DNA of 38,117 bases from NCBI GenBank assembly GCA_024637275.1, contig JAGXFS010000129.1:1-38117 (forward strand), given 5' to 3'. Source of the DNA: Acidimicrobiia bacterium. GTDB lineage: Bacteria; Actinomycetota; Acidimicrobiia; Spongiisociales; JAENVV01. The notes below the pieces were generated by a model. It was not told where the DNA came from, made no database searches, and was given only the letters and a program-made list of their open reading frames with translations. Made by a program: the position numbers and the translations under genes. Numbering within the stretch: the stretch's first letter is position 1; each line of letters begins with the position of its first letter. Positions 19,606 through 29,316 of this stretch are shown here, one piece after another.

Positions 19606-20454
19606 ATGGACCGTCCTCCCTCACATCGGAAAGCCGTTTTGATGCTGGCGGCGATCGCCGTTGCCGCCGCGTTCGTCATCCCACAACTCGGAACAGAGGC
19701 AACCCGAGCGACCCCCGAGCCTGGTCCGAATGACCAACCGACTACCAGCCAAAGCGTCGCTACATCGACGATGCCAGAGCTGGCGATGATCGAGCCATCC
19801 GCAGATGATGATCCACCAGAACCAACAGTTGACGCATCCTGTGCGACCGGGACGCCCCACCAGCCAACCGGCAACCTGGTCGTCGTACCAGGCGCCACGA
19901 CACCATCATCCGACGGGCCTATCAAAACCTATGTTGTTGAAGTTGAAGAGGGACTGGGTATCGATGCGGCCTGCTTTGCCGACCGGGTTCACCGGATCCT
20001 CGGCGACCCACGGTCGTGGGGCGGACGCGAAGGATTCGCGGTCCAGAGGGTTGATGTCGGCGAGCCCTCATTTCGAGTAACCCTTGCTTCGCCAGCGACC
20101 GTCGACGAGCGGTGCCGACCTCTCGTGACAGACGGTATCTATTCATGCTGGGACGCACAACGGGCCATGATCAACGTTTGGCGATGGGAGACGGGGACCG
20201 CCGATTACGCAGAGTCCCTGTGGGCCTATCAGATCTACGTGATCAATCACGAGGTCGGCCACGGGTTGAAACACGGTCATGTGAACTGCCCCGGACCGGG
20301 CGACCTGGCACCAGTCATGATGCAGCAAACGAAGGGCCTCGACGGGTGCTGGCAGAATGGCTGGCCGCTTGACGCAGAGATCGACGGTCCCCTAAGGGAG
20401 GAGCAACCTAGCGATCTGCCAGCAGGCGACGCCGAACCTCATCCCATTTCTTAG
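19606..20454 (+). CDS. DUF3152-like secreted zincin-type protein
   Basis: N-terminal TM/signal MDRPPSHRKAVLMLAAIAVAAAFVIP; INHEVGHGLKHGHVNCPGPGDLAPVMMQQT metalloprotease-like motif; start moved to ATG 19606. Confidence 0.8.
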   Translation: MDRPPSHRKAVLMLAAIAVAAAFVIPQLGTEATRATPEPGPNDQPTTSQSVATSTMPELAMIEPSADDDPPEPTVDASCATGTPHQPTGNLVVVPGATTPSSDGPIKTYVVEVEEGLGIDAACFADRVHRILGDPRSWGGREGFAVQRVDVGEPSFRVTLASPATVDERCRPLVTDGIYSCWDAQRAMINVWRWETGTADYAESLWAYQIYVINHEVGHGLKHGHVNCPGPGDLAPVMMQQTKGLDGCWQNGWPLDAEIDGPLREEQPSDLPAGDAEPHPIS

Positions 20455-21083
20455 CGGCTGATCCGGTCGTCTCAAGTTCGAGCATCAGCTCCTTGGTGGC
20501 GGCAACCGCTTCCGGTACCAGATCAAGTGATTGACGGGCCAACTCACGGGCCCTTGCCAGCGCCGAGCCATCGGGCACGATGATGTCGACGACTTCATGG
20601 CTGCCCAAACGATCGTTTAACAGCAACAACCGGCGGGTGCGCTCCGGACCGAGAGTCCGCAGCAAACGATCGATTCCGTCGGGTCGATACAAAAATCCCC
20701 AGCCGGGCTGCCGGGATCATAAAATAGGCTCCCTCACCCGCCACCCGCACATCGCAAGCGGCGGCCAATTCAACACCCGCCCCAAGACACGGGCCCTCAA
20801 TCGCCGCAATGGTAGGGACCGGTACACCCGCCAGGCGGTCAGCTGCTGCGGCCAAGCCGTCCTCGACCTCCAGATCGGCTTCGGTCATCGACAATTCGGA
20901 TAAATCAGCACCAGCGCTGAATACAGTGCTTGAACCGGTGAGGATAACGGCGCTCGATCCGGCCTCCACGAGCTCGTCTACGGCATCTGCCAGCGCCAAC
21001 ATGTCCGCCTTGGACAGAGCATTCCGCTTGTCGGGACGGTCCAAGCGAATTTCACCAACCGTTCCGTGCGTCGTTATCATCAC
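20408..21083 (-). pseudogene. Enoyl-CoA hydratase/isomerase (crotonase) family, frameshifted
   Basis: N-terminal frame (20595-21083): RLDRPDKRNALSKADM, GSSTVFSAGADLSEL, AAIEGPCLGAGVELAAACDVRVA, FMIPAARLGIF; C-terminal frame (20408-20692): YRPDGIDRLLRTLGPERTRRLLLLNDRLGSHEVVD. Join at a 5-T run on the minus strand (GGGATTTTTGTATCG), one base extra. Confidence 0.85.
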
Positions 21084-21090
21084 CGGTTAT

Positions 21091-21321
21091 ATGACTCCCA
21101 TCAGCATTGAGTTCTGCCGGGCCTGAAACTACACCCCCCGTGCCGTGAGCATGGTCGAGGCAATCTTCGAAGAATTCGGACAGCAGTATGACATCCATCT
21201 GATCCCATCACGCGGTGGCCTATTCGAGGTGAAAGTCGACGGCATGTTGGTGTATTCGAAGCTGGAAACGGATCGCCACGCCGACTACGAAACCGATATC
21301 GCCCCGCATCTACGCGCTTAA
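21091..21321 (+). CDS. SelW/Rdx-like selenoprotein, in-frame TGA at 21124-21126 read as Sec
   Basis: MTPISIEFCRAUNYTPRAVSMVEAIFEEFGQQYDIHLIPSRGGLFEVKVDGMLVYSKLETDRHADYETDIAPHLRA*; CxxU motif followed by NY.PRA, then the GG.FEV.VDG..V.SK pattern of the SelW/Rdx fold. Confidence 0.8.
21138..21154 (+). promoter_or_regulatory. Candidate bacterial SECIS hairpin
   Basis: CCGTGC-CGTGA-GCATGG: 6-bp stem with one G-U pair, 5-nt loop with G at loop position 2; loop starts 18 nt after the TGA. Confidence 0.6.
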
Positions 21322-21405
21322 CGCGCGGGCGGGCCGGCATCGCTAGCCAGGGGCTCTAAAGGGTAGATCGTCACTATCGGGGTCACCCGTATTGCGAGAC
21401 GATAA

Positions 21406-21463
21406 GTCCTCAAGAGGACGCTGGGGAGTCCCGGGTTCTCGAAGGATGCCTGCTCTCCTCAGC
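21406..21463 (+). promoter_or_regulatory. Structured 5' leader of the 21483 gene, class unknown
   Basis: Hairpin GTCCT-CAAG-AGGAC (21406-21419) then a long-range stem GCTGGGGAG (21420-21428) / CTCCTCAGC (21455-21463). Confidence 0.4.
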
Positions 21464-21482
21464 CAGTAGAAGGAGACACATC

Positions 21483-21908
21483 ATGGTCCTTCTCGATAGG
21501 CAACCACAGACTCGTCGGCACACGCCGCAAGCCGAGCCACCCAGGCCGTTCTGGGTACGGCAAGGGTTCTGGGCTTTGGTAGTTTTGACGGCGGTGATTG
21601 GCGCCATCGTCCTGTTCGGGATGAACGCCGAGGATCCAGTGCCCGTCGTCAACGAAACGGCCACCGTCTATGAAATGCTCCCAGAGTACGAAGTCGACAC
21701 GTTGGCAAATACGGCCGTCGCCGCCAAAGCGGGCGCTGCCGCCACCGGGATCGAAAGGTACGCCGGCCTGGACGCCAATCTCGACCCGGATACCCCCGCA
21801 TGGTGGATGCCCGAGTACGAAGTCGACACTCCCGCAGTCGACGCAACATTTGTGCCGTTCCACCGGTATGTCGGTAGCAGCGCCGCCGAGCTCGATCCCA
21901 ATCAGTAG
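21483..21908 (+). CDS. Small single-TM protein with duplicated PEYEVDT motif
   Basis: RBS AAGGAG upstream; TM FWALVVLTAVIGAIVLFGM; MLPEYEVDT and WMPEYEVDT. Confidence 0.65.
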   Translation: MVLLDRQPQTRRHTPQAEPPRPFWVRQGFWALVVLTAVIGAIVLFGMNAEDPVPVVNETATVYEMLPEYEVDTLANTAVAAKAGAAATGIERYAGLDANLDPDTPAWWMPEYEVDTPAVDATFVPFHRYVGSSAAELDPNQ

Positions 21909-21921
21909 CCAGTTACGACAT

Positions 21922-21954
21922 GATTCGAGCGACAACCAAGTTGTCGCTCGAATC
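21922..21954. terminator. Bidirectional hairpin between convergent genes
   Basis: Perfect 15-bp inverted repeat GATTCGAGCGACAAC-CAA-GTTGTCGCTCGAATC in the 47-nt gap between two stop codons; no strong T-tract. Confidence 0.7.
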
Positions 21955-21955
21955 A

Positions 21956-23104
21956 CTATGCGAGAAAATCGACCAGCACGTCTGCGTAGAGCTCCGGCTC
22001 CAGCAGGAATGAGTCGTGACCCTTCTCGGACGAAACGATAACTCGGCGGGCGGCCACGCCCGCCTCACGCAACGCATCGAGCATGACCGCCTGATCTTCC
22101 GGGTAGTAACAAACGTCGGAGTCAATAGTGAAAAGCAGATAACGGTGGGGTCGGGATCGTTTGAGCAAGGTCGCCATATTGGATGCGCCTGCTTCTTCGA
22201 GCAGGTCGAAATGCTGCCAGGCAGTCATCAGCCGAATGTACGTATTGGCGTCAAATCGTTCCAGGAACTTCTGTCCCTGGTGCCACATGTACGACTCCAG
22301 CGGCGAACGAATCTGATATCCGGCCGGGCCGGTTCCCTCGTTGACCTCGCCCCGAGCGCGAAACCTCATCGCTTCAAGAGATACAAATGTTTTATGGCCG
22401 ATCATTCTCGCCAGAGCCAGGCCCTGATCTGGTTTCGGTCGTCCGTAGTAGTCGCCGCCGTTAAAGTTCGGATCGTTCAAGATGGCGTTGGTTTGTTCAA
22501 AGTTGTAGAGAAACTGCAAAGACGAAGTGAACAGTCCGGATGCCACCGGAACAACACGTTCCACCCGGTCGGGGTATCGGGTCGCAAGGCTCATGCACAT
22601 CATGCCGCCGACCGACGGCCCGATCACCGTGTGGAGCTTGTCGATCCCCAAGTGGTCGAGCACCAGCATCTGGACGTCAACGATGTCAGAGAACGTAACC
22701 TCGGGAAACCCACCACCGTAGGGCAATCCCGTCGCGGGATTCAGCGAGGTTGGGCCGGTTGAGCCGTAACACCCTCCGAGGTAGTTGACGCAGATGACCA
22801 TAAACCGGTCGGTGTCGATCGTGCGTCCCGGACCCATCCAGCCAGGCCACCAACCCACCTGGCATTCGTCGCTCCACAGATCAACTCCGGGGACAGACGG
22901 GTTGATGCCGGACGGGTTCTGCGACCCTGTCAGGGCGTGAAAGAGGAGTATGACGTTTGATCGATCAGCGTTCGGCTTCCCGTACGTTTGGTACGCCTGC
23001 CGAACGGCAGGGAGTGTCTCGCCATTCTGCAATTTGTACGGCAGGAGCTCGGGCGGGAGGTCGTAGAACTCAGTCGAGCTAGGGAGCGCATCGGGATCGA
23101 TCAT
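21956..23104 (-). CDS. metX: Homoserine O-acetyltransferase
   Basis: VILLFHALTGSQN, NYLGGCYGSTGPTSLNP, GPSVGGMMCMSLATRYPDRV, C-terminal EKGHDSFL. Confidence 0.93.
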   Translation of the reverse strand: MIDPDALPSSTEFYDLPPELLPYKLQNGETLPAVRQAYQTYGKPNADRSNVILLFHALTGSQNPSGINPSVPGVDLWSDECQVGWWPGWMGPGRTIDTDRFMVICVNYLGGCYGSTGPTSLNPATGLPYGGGFPEVTFSDIVDVQMLVLDHLGIDKLHTVIGPSVGGMMCMSLATRYPDRVERVVPVASGLFTSSLQFLYNFEQTNAILNDPNFNGGDYYGRPKPDQGLALARMIGHKTFVSLEAMRFRARGEVNEGTGPAGYQIRSPLESYMWHQGQKFLERFDANTYIRLMTAWQHFDLLEEAGASNMATLLKRSRPHRYLLFTIDSDVCYYPEDQAVMLDALREAGVAARRVIVSSEKGHDSFLLEPELYADVLVDFLA

Positions 23105-23120
23105 GAGAGAGAGCAGCCTA

Positions 23121-23147
23121 GGCGGGAGGCTGCGATAGCCTCCCGCC
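23121..23147 (-). other. Intra-operon hairpin between metY and metX
   Basis: Perfect 11-bp stem GGCGGGAGGCT-GCGAT-AGCCTCCCGCC in the metY-metX gap. Confidence 0.65.
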
Positions 23148-23158
23148 CGGCTACGAGG

Positions 23159-24623
<1,465 letters not shown>

Positions 24624-24636
24624 TCGCTAACCCCTT

Positions 24637-24715
24637 CTCATCGATCAGGCATTGGCACCAGCCGAACTGGTTGCCGCGGTTTCAAAGGGCCTGTCCCTCC
24701 ACCGCTCTTGATAAG
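24637..24715 (-). ncRNA. SAM-I (S-box) riboswitch
   Basis: Minus strand CTTATCAAGAGCGGTGGAGGGACAGGCCCTTTGAAACCGCGGCAACC...GGTGCCAATGCCTGATCGATGAG matches the S-box core; P1 CTTATC/GATGAG pairs. Confidence 0.93.
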
Positions 24716-24724
24716 TACCTGCGA

Positions 24725-24752
24725 AGTATGCCACGTCCCCGACGTTCGTCAA
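24725..24752 (-). promoter_or_regulatory. Sigma70-like promoter for riboswitch-metY transcript
   Basis: Minus strand TTGACG (24752-24747), 16-nt spacer, CATACT (24730-24725); predicted start falls just upstream of riboswitch P1. Confidence 0.55.
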
Positions 24753-24826
24753 GGCCCAACCTGCTCCGACTCGATCAATTCGGCTAAACAGTCAATGACC
24801 GCAACCGCACGGCGGATAGATAAAAG

Positions 24827-25243
24827 ATGAACATCTGTATCAATTGCCGCCATCCATGGGAACCTTGGTCTCCCGATGAGCGCTGCCCCGATTGTGGCGC
24901 GGCACAAGATGCGGGCGGCACGGCGCCAGCAGACCCGTTCGCCGCCGCGAGCTCTCAATCAGATGAAGACGGAAGTTCTAGCTCCGACGAGACACCAAAC
25001 GCCGCCCAGGGACCGCCGCCGCTCCCCCCGCCTGCTGGAGCTTCCTGGGATCTCCGACGCCTGACCCTGCCATTGGTCAGCCCCACTCCGAACTGGAGGC
25101 CCGCACCGACGGTCGGACCCCCAGGTCGGGCATGTCTACCGGGGGGACCACGACATCCGCTGTATCGCCTACGAACCGGGAAGCGACCTCACCGAATCGA
25201 TTCGAAACGCCGCCTATTAGCCGCCGGTGATCGGCGAAGCTGA
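24827..25243 (+). CDS. Small zinc-ribbon protein, C-terminal half possibly frameshifted
   Basis: [24 protein letters not shown] (two CxxC); after about 25119 another frame ([32 protein letters not shown], stop 25219) looks more protein-like. Confidence 0.5.
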   Translation: MNICINCRHPWEPWSPDERCPDCGAAQDAGGTAPADPFAAASSQSDEDGSSSSDETPNAAQGPPPLPPPAGASWDLRRLTLPLVSPTPNWRPAPTVGPPGRACLPGGPRHPLYRLRTGKRPHRIDSKRRLLAAGDRRS

Positions 25244-26221
25244 ATCGCTGGCTACCCGAAGATGACAGGCGACCTGGTGGTTCCCGCCAAGCGGTTCAAG
25301 CCGCGGGTCCTTGACGTCACATAGGCCCCCCTGCGCAATCGGGCACCGGGGGTGAAAATGGCAGCCCGGCGGTGGGTCGAGGGGCGACGGGATTTCGCCC
25401 GCCAGAATCTGCCGATCGCGCGGCCGGTCAGGATCAGGGATGGGAATCGCCGAAAGTAGCGCCTCCGTGTACGGGTGCAGCGGGTTCCGGTACAACGTAT
25501 CTCGGTCCGTCAATTCAACTATTCGCCCGAGGTACATGACGGCCACCCGATTGGAAATGTGTTCGACAACGGCCAGGTTGTGTGCCACGAAGAGCAGTGT
25601 GAGACCAAGTTCGCCCTGGATCTCTTTCAAAAGATTCAGCACCTGGGCTTGCACAGACACGTCCAGAGCCGAGACCGGCTCGTCAGCAATCACCAGATCT
25701 GGTTTCAGAATGAGAGCTCGGGCAATGCCGATGCGCTGACGTTGTCCCCCGGAGAACTCGTGCGGATATCTCCCGGTGTGTCTGGGCTGCAAACCGACCA
25801 GTTCCAGCATCTCTTTGACCCGCTCGTGTCGCTCGTCCTTGTCAGACACTCCGTGGATTCTGAGACCTTCCGAGATCGACTCTCCAACCTGCGTCCGAGG
25901 GTCCAGAGACGAATAAGGATCTTGGAACACGATCTGGACACGCTTGCGGAACGGCTTGAGTGCATTGCCCCGCAGATGAGACATGTCTTGACCATCAAAC
26001 TGGATCGTTCCAGACGTCGGTTCGAGCAGCCTGACCAGGATCCTGGCCAGTGTTGTCTTGCCGCATCCCGACTCGCCCACGAGGCCGAGGGTTTCTCCAC
26101 GTCGAATGTCGAGGTCGACCCCGGCTACGGCATTCACGGTTGCGACCTGCCGATGCAGCAAGCCTCCTCTCACCGGAAACTGCTTCACCAGGTCACGGAT
26201 CTCAACCAGGTTTTCAGCCAT
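25217..26221 (-). CDS. Oligopeptide/dipeptide ABC transporter ATP-binding protein (DppF/OppF-like)
   Basis: [26 protein letters not shown]-terminal [10 protein letters not shown]. Confidence 0.93.
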   Translation of the reverse strand: MAENLVEIRDLVKQFPVRGGLLHRQVATVNAVAGVDLDIRRGETLGLVGESGCGKTTLARILVRLLEPTSGTIQFDGQDMSHLRGNALKPFRKRVQIVFQDPYSSLDPRTQVGESISEGLRIHGVSDKDERHERVKEMLELVGLQPRHTGRYPHEFSGGQRQRIGIARALILKPDLVIADEPVSALDVSVQAQVLNLLKEIQGELGLTLLFVAHNLAVVEHISNRVAVMYLGRIVELTDRDTLYRNPLHPYTEALLSAIPIPDPDRPRDRQILAGEIPSPLDPPPGCHFHPRCPIAQGGLCDVKDPRLEPLGGNHQVACHLRVASDSASPITGG

Positions 26222-27209
26222 CTTCAGGTTCCTCCTGGTACAGCCAGCAGCGCACGTTGTGACCCGGCGAAACTTCTAGGAGTTGCGGCTTGACCTTCGT
26301 GCAGATCTCGAGACCGTTTTGGACGCGCGCCACGCACCGTGACGCAAATCGACAACCGCTCGGCAAATCAATAAGCGATGGCACCACCCCGGGGATGGTC
26401 TCGAGACGCTCTTTCAATCTACCAAGCACCGGAATAGAACCCACCAAACCCTGGGTGTAAGGATGCAAGGGTTCGCTGAAGATGCGCCGTACGTTGGTCT
26501 GTTCCACAACCTCGCCTGCGTACATCACCGCGACCTCGTGCGCCATTTCAGCAACGACCCCGAGATCGTGCGTGATGAGAACCACCGCGGTGTTCGATGA
26601 CTTCTGGAGGTCGCGCATGAGGTCAAGAATCTGCGCCTGGATGGTGACATCGAGAGCGGTCGTTGGTTCGTCTGCGATCAAGAGTTCGGGCTCACAGGCC
26701 AACGCCATGGCGATCATGATCCGTTGGGCCATGCCTCCGGATAGCTCATGGGGATACGCAGCCGCCCGCCGCTTCGGGTCGGGAATGCCGACTTTGGCGA
26801 GCATTTCGACGACCTTCTCCTCCTCGACGTCCTTGGCCCAGTCACGATGAAGCTCAAAGACTTCCCTGATCTGAGCTCCGGCCCGATAGACCGGATTGAG
26901 GGCGGATCCTGGTTGTTGGAAGATCATCGAGATGTGATCACCGCGCAGCTCTCGAAGCTGTTTCCGTTTCATGGCTGCCAGATTTTCACCGTTGAACAGA
27001 ACCTCGCCGGCGACAATCTCTCCCGGGTGCGAAATCAAACCGATGATCGAAAGAGCAGTTACAGACTTACCGCAGCCAGATTCGCCGACCACGCCCAGAA
27101 CCTCACCGCGGTTTACTCGTAGGTCGACCCCATCGACTGCTTTTACAACACCATCTCTCGTATCGAAGTGAGTCTTGAGACCACGAATCTCTAACAACGG
27201 CTCGGTCAT
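26214..27209 (-). CDS. Oligopeptide/dipeptide ABC transporter ATP-binding protein (DppD/OppD-like)
   Basis: [51 protein letters not shown]; start moved to ATG 27209. Confidence 0.93.
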   Translation of the reverse strand: MTEPLLEIRGLKTHFDTRDGVVKAVDGVDLRVNRGEVLGVVGESGCGKSVTALSIIGLISHPGEIVAGEVLFNGENLAAMKRKQLRELRGDHISMIFQQPGSALNPVYRAGAQIREVFELHRDWAKDVEEEKVVEMLAKVGIPDPKRRAAAYPHELSGGMAQRIMIAMALACEPELLIADEPTTALDVTIQAQILDLMRDLQKSSNTAVVLITHDLGVVAEMAHEVAVMYAGEVVEQTNVRRIFSEPLHPYTQGLVGSIPVLGRLKERLETIPGVVPSLIDLPSGCRFASRCVARVQNGLEICTKVKPQLLEVSPGHNVRCWLYQEEPEDG

Positions 27210-28168
27210 CGGTTCAAAGTTGGGTCGAGAGCATCGCGCAGGCCGTCGCCCATCAAGTTGAACCCAAGCACGGTGAGCATGATGGCCAGCCCGGGAAAGA
27301 ATACGAGGTGCGGAGCGGTGAACACCTGGTTGCGTTCCGATGCCAACATCGAGCCCCACTCGGCCGTCGGTGGCTGCGCACCCAGGCCAAGAAAGGACAA
27401 ACCGGCTGCTTCGAGGATGGCGGTCGCGACGCCAAGCGTCGCCAGAACTACCAGAGGGGTAAGAGCATTGGGGAGCACCCGACGGAGCAAGATGTGCATG
27501 GGGGACGCTCCAAGAGCCCGAGATGCCGAGACGTAGTCAGCCTCTTTGAGGCCAAGGACCTGGGCGCGGGTAACCCGTGCATATTGGGGAATCGTAACGA
27601 TGGCGATGGCAATGAGGGCATTACGGAGGCCCGGGCCGAGGACCGCAACGATGGCGATGGCGAGCAGGAGTGAAGGGAACCCGAGGATCACATCCATAAA
27701 ACGCATGGCGATGTTGTCGAACCAACCACCCAAATAACCGGCGACAGCACCGATCGAAGCGCCAATCACCAGCGCCAAGGTGACGGTGAAGAACCCGAGC
27801 GTCAAACTGACCCTCGAGCCGTAAATCACCCTTGAGAATTCGTCACGGACATTGCCGTCCAGACCGAGAATGTGCTGCGGGCTGGCCTCATCGCACCCGA
27901 GCAGGTGAATACACGGAGGTCCATAGCGGCTGACGTCTTCTTTCCCGATAAGAATCTCAGTCGGTCCATAGGGAGCGAGGAGCGGGGCGAAGATCGCCAC
28001 GAGAATGAGGAACACGACAATCCCGAGTCCAATCATCCCTGACTTTCTTCCGCGGAAGCGGCGCAGGGCCAGGCGCCACTGCGTGAGGGGCTTCTCGAAG
28101 AGACGCGTCGAATCAGCGGCTTCCGCCTGTAACTGATCAAGGGCTTCCTTGCGGCTCATCATCTTCAT
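27206..28168 (-). CDS. ABC transporter permease (DppC-like)
   Basis: Multi-TM; EAA-loop-like DYVSASRALGASPMHILLRRVLPNALTPL. Confidence 0.92.
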   Translation of the reverse strand: MKMMSRKEALDQLQAEAADSTRLFEKPLTQWRLALRRFRGRKSGMIGLGIVVFLILVAIFAPLLAPYGPTEILIGKEDVSRYGPPCIHLLGCDEASPQHILGLDGNVRDEFSRVIYGSRVSLTLGFFTVTLALVIGASIGAVAGYLGGWFDNIAMRFMDVILGFPSLLLAIAIVAVLGPGLRNALIAIAIVTIPQYARVTRAQVLGLKEADYVSASRALGASPMHILLRRVLPNALTPLVVLATLGVATAILEAAGLSFLGLGAQPPTAEWGSMLASERNQVFTAPHLVFFPGLAIMLTVLGFNLMGDGLRDALDPTLNR

Positions 28169-29244
28169 TCGAGGCGAATCCTCGGATCCAGGTAGGCGTA
28201 TGACAAGTCAACCAACAGGTTCACGAGCACATATCCCGCGGCGACCACGACGGTGAACCCCTGGACAATCGCGTAGTCGCGACCCTGGATCGCGTCGAAT
28301 AGCGCCCGGCCAACCCCGGCCAGATTGAACACCGTCTCGGTGAGAACCGCCCCTCCCAACAAGGCACCCAGCTGGAGTCCGACGATCGTGACTACTGGAA
28401 GAAGGGCATTTCGGAACGCATGTTTTCCGACTACCGCTGCGTCGCCAACCCCCTTGGCCCGGGCCGTACGAATGTAATCCTTGCCCATCACCTCGAGCAA
28501 CGAACTGCGGGTGATTCGGGCAATGATCGACAACGGGATCGTCGCAAGGGCCACGGCAGGCAGAATCATGTGCTTGACCGCATCCCAGAAGACTGTCCAC
28601 TGCCCGGTGATGAGATTGTTGAACAGATAGTGATTCGCGATGTATTCGTGGGTCTTGGCCGTGAGGCTGCCAGGTTCTAGATCCCAGCCCCAAACCTCAA
28701 AATAGGGAGTCGAAAACACGCCGGCACTGAGCCGCCCCGACGGTGGGAGCGCGAACGGAGTATCGCGCAGGACGAGCGCGAATATATACGCCAACATCAG
28801 ACCAAGCCAAAAGACCGGCATCGAAACGCCCACGTTGGCAAGCGCCATGGTGGCGGTATCCGCGACAGAGTTATGACGCCGGGCGGCCAGAACTCCCAAA
28901 GGAACCCCGACCAAAACCGCGAGAGCCAGTCCGATCATTGCCAGCTCAGTTGTGAGAGGTAGACGTTCGATCAACATCTGGTTGACGGGCCTTGAGAATC
29001 TGATCGACTCGCCGAGATTGAACGTCGCCACGTTCTTCATATAGAGGCCCAACTGGACGTAGACCGGTTCGTTGAGGCCATTCGCCTCATTGAAACGCTC
29101 ACAGGCCGCCACAGTGGCACGCTCCCCCAACAAGGAGGTGCAGGGATCGCCCGGGATCGCCCGTATGAGCAGAAACACCACGAGCACGATCCCGAAGAGA
29201 ACCGGGATAGCGAGCAAGATGCGTCGAATGATGTAGTTGATCAT
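28165..29244 (-). CDS. ABC transporter permease (DppB-like)
   Basis: MINYIIRRILLAIPVLFGIVLVVF; DYIRTARAKGVGDAAVVGKHAFRNALLPV; start moved to ATG 29244. Confidence 0.92.
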   Translation of the reverse strand: MINYIIRRILLAIPVLFGIVLVVFLLIRAIPGDPCTSLLGERATVAACERFNEANGLNEPVYVQLGLYMKNVATFNLGESIRFSRPVNQMLIERLPLTTELAMIGLALAVLVGVPLGVLAARRHNSVADTATMALANVGVSMPVFWLGLMLAYIFALVLRDTPFALPPSGRLSAGVFSTPYFEVWGWDLEPGSLTAKTHEYIANHYLFNNLITGQWTVFWDAVKHMILPAVALATIPLSIIARITRSSLLEVMGKDYIRTARAKGVGDAAVVGKHAFRNALLPVVTIVGLQLGALLGGAVLTETVFNLAGVGRALFDAIQGRDYAIVQGFTVVVAAGYVLVNLLVDLSYAYLDPRIRLE

Positions 29245-29260
29245 CGGAGCGTCAGGATAG

Positions 29261-29293
29261 AGCAAGGGGGAGGCCGGTGGCCTCCCCCTTGCT
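29261..29293 (-). other. Intra-operon hairpin between solute-binding-protein gene and permease genes
   Basis: Perfect 15-bp stem AGCAAGGGGGAGGCC-GGT-GGCCTCCCCCTTGCT; no T-run. Confidence 0.75.
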
Positions 29294-29316
29294 AGATAAC
29301 TGGATTACTTGGTCGA

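Noticed and set aside
20685-20700. Programmed ribosomal frameshifting in the crotonase gene
   Set aside because: Although there is a T-run, crotonases are not known to use recoding, and other nearby genes show homopolymer-linked shifts, so error or mutation is more likely
21101-21340. 79-aa minus-strand ORF
   Set aside because: Antisense to the read-through SelW-like frame, which has family-specific motifs
25475-26293. 272-aa plus-strand ORF over the ATPase gene
   Set aside because: Antisense to a convincing DppF-like ATPase; no motifs
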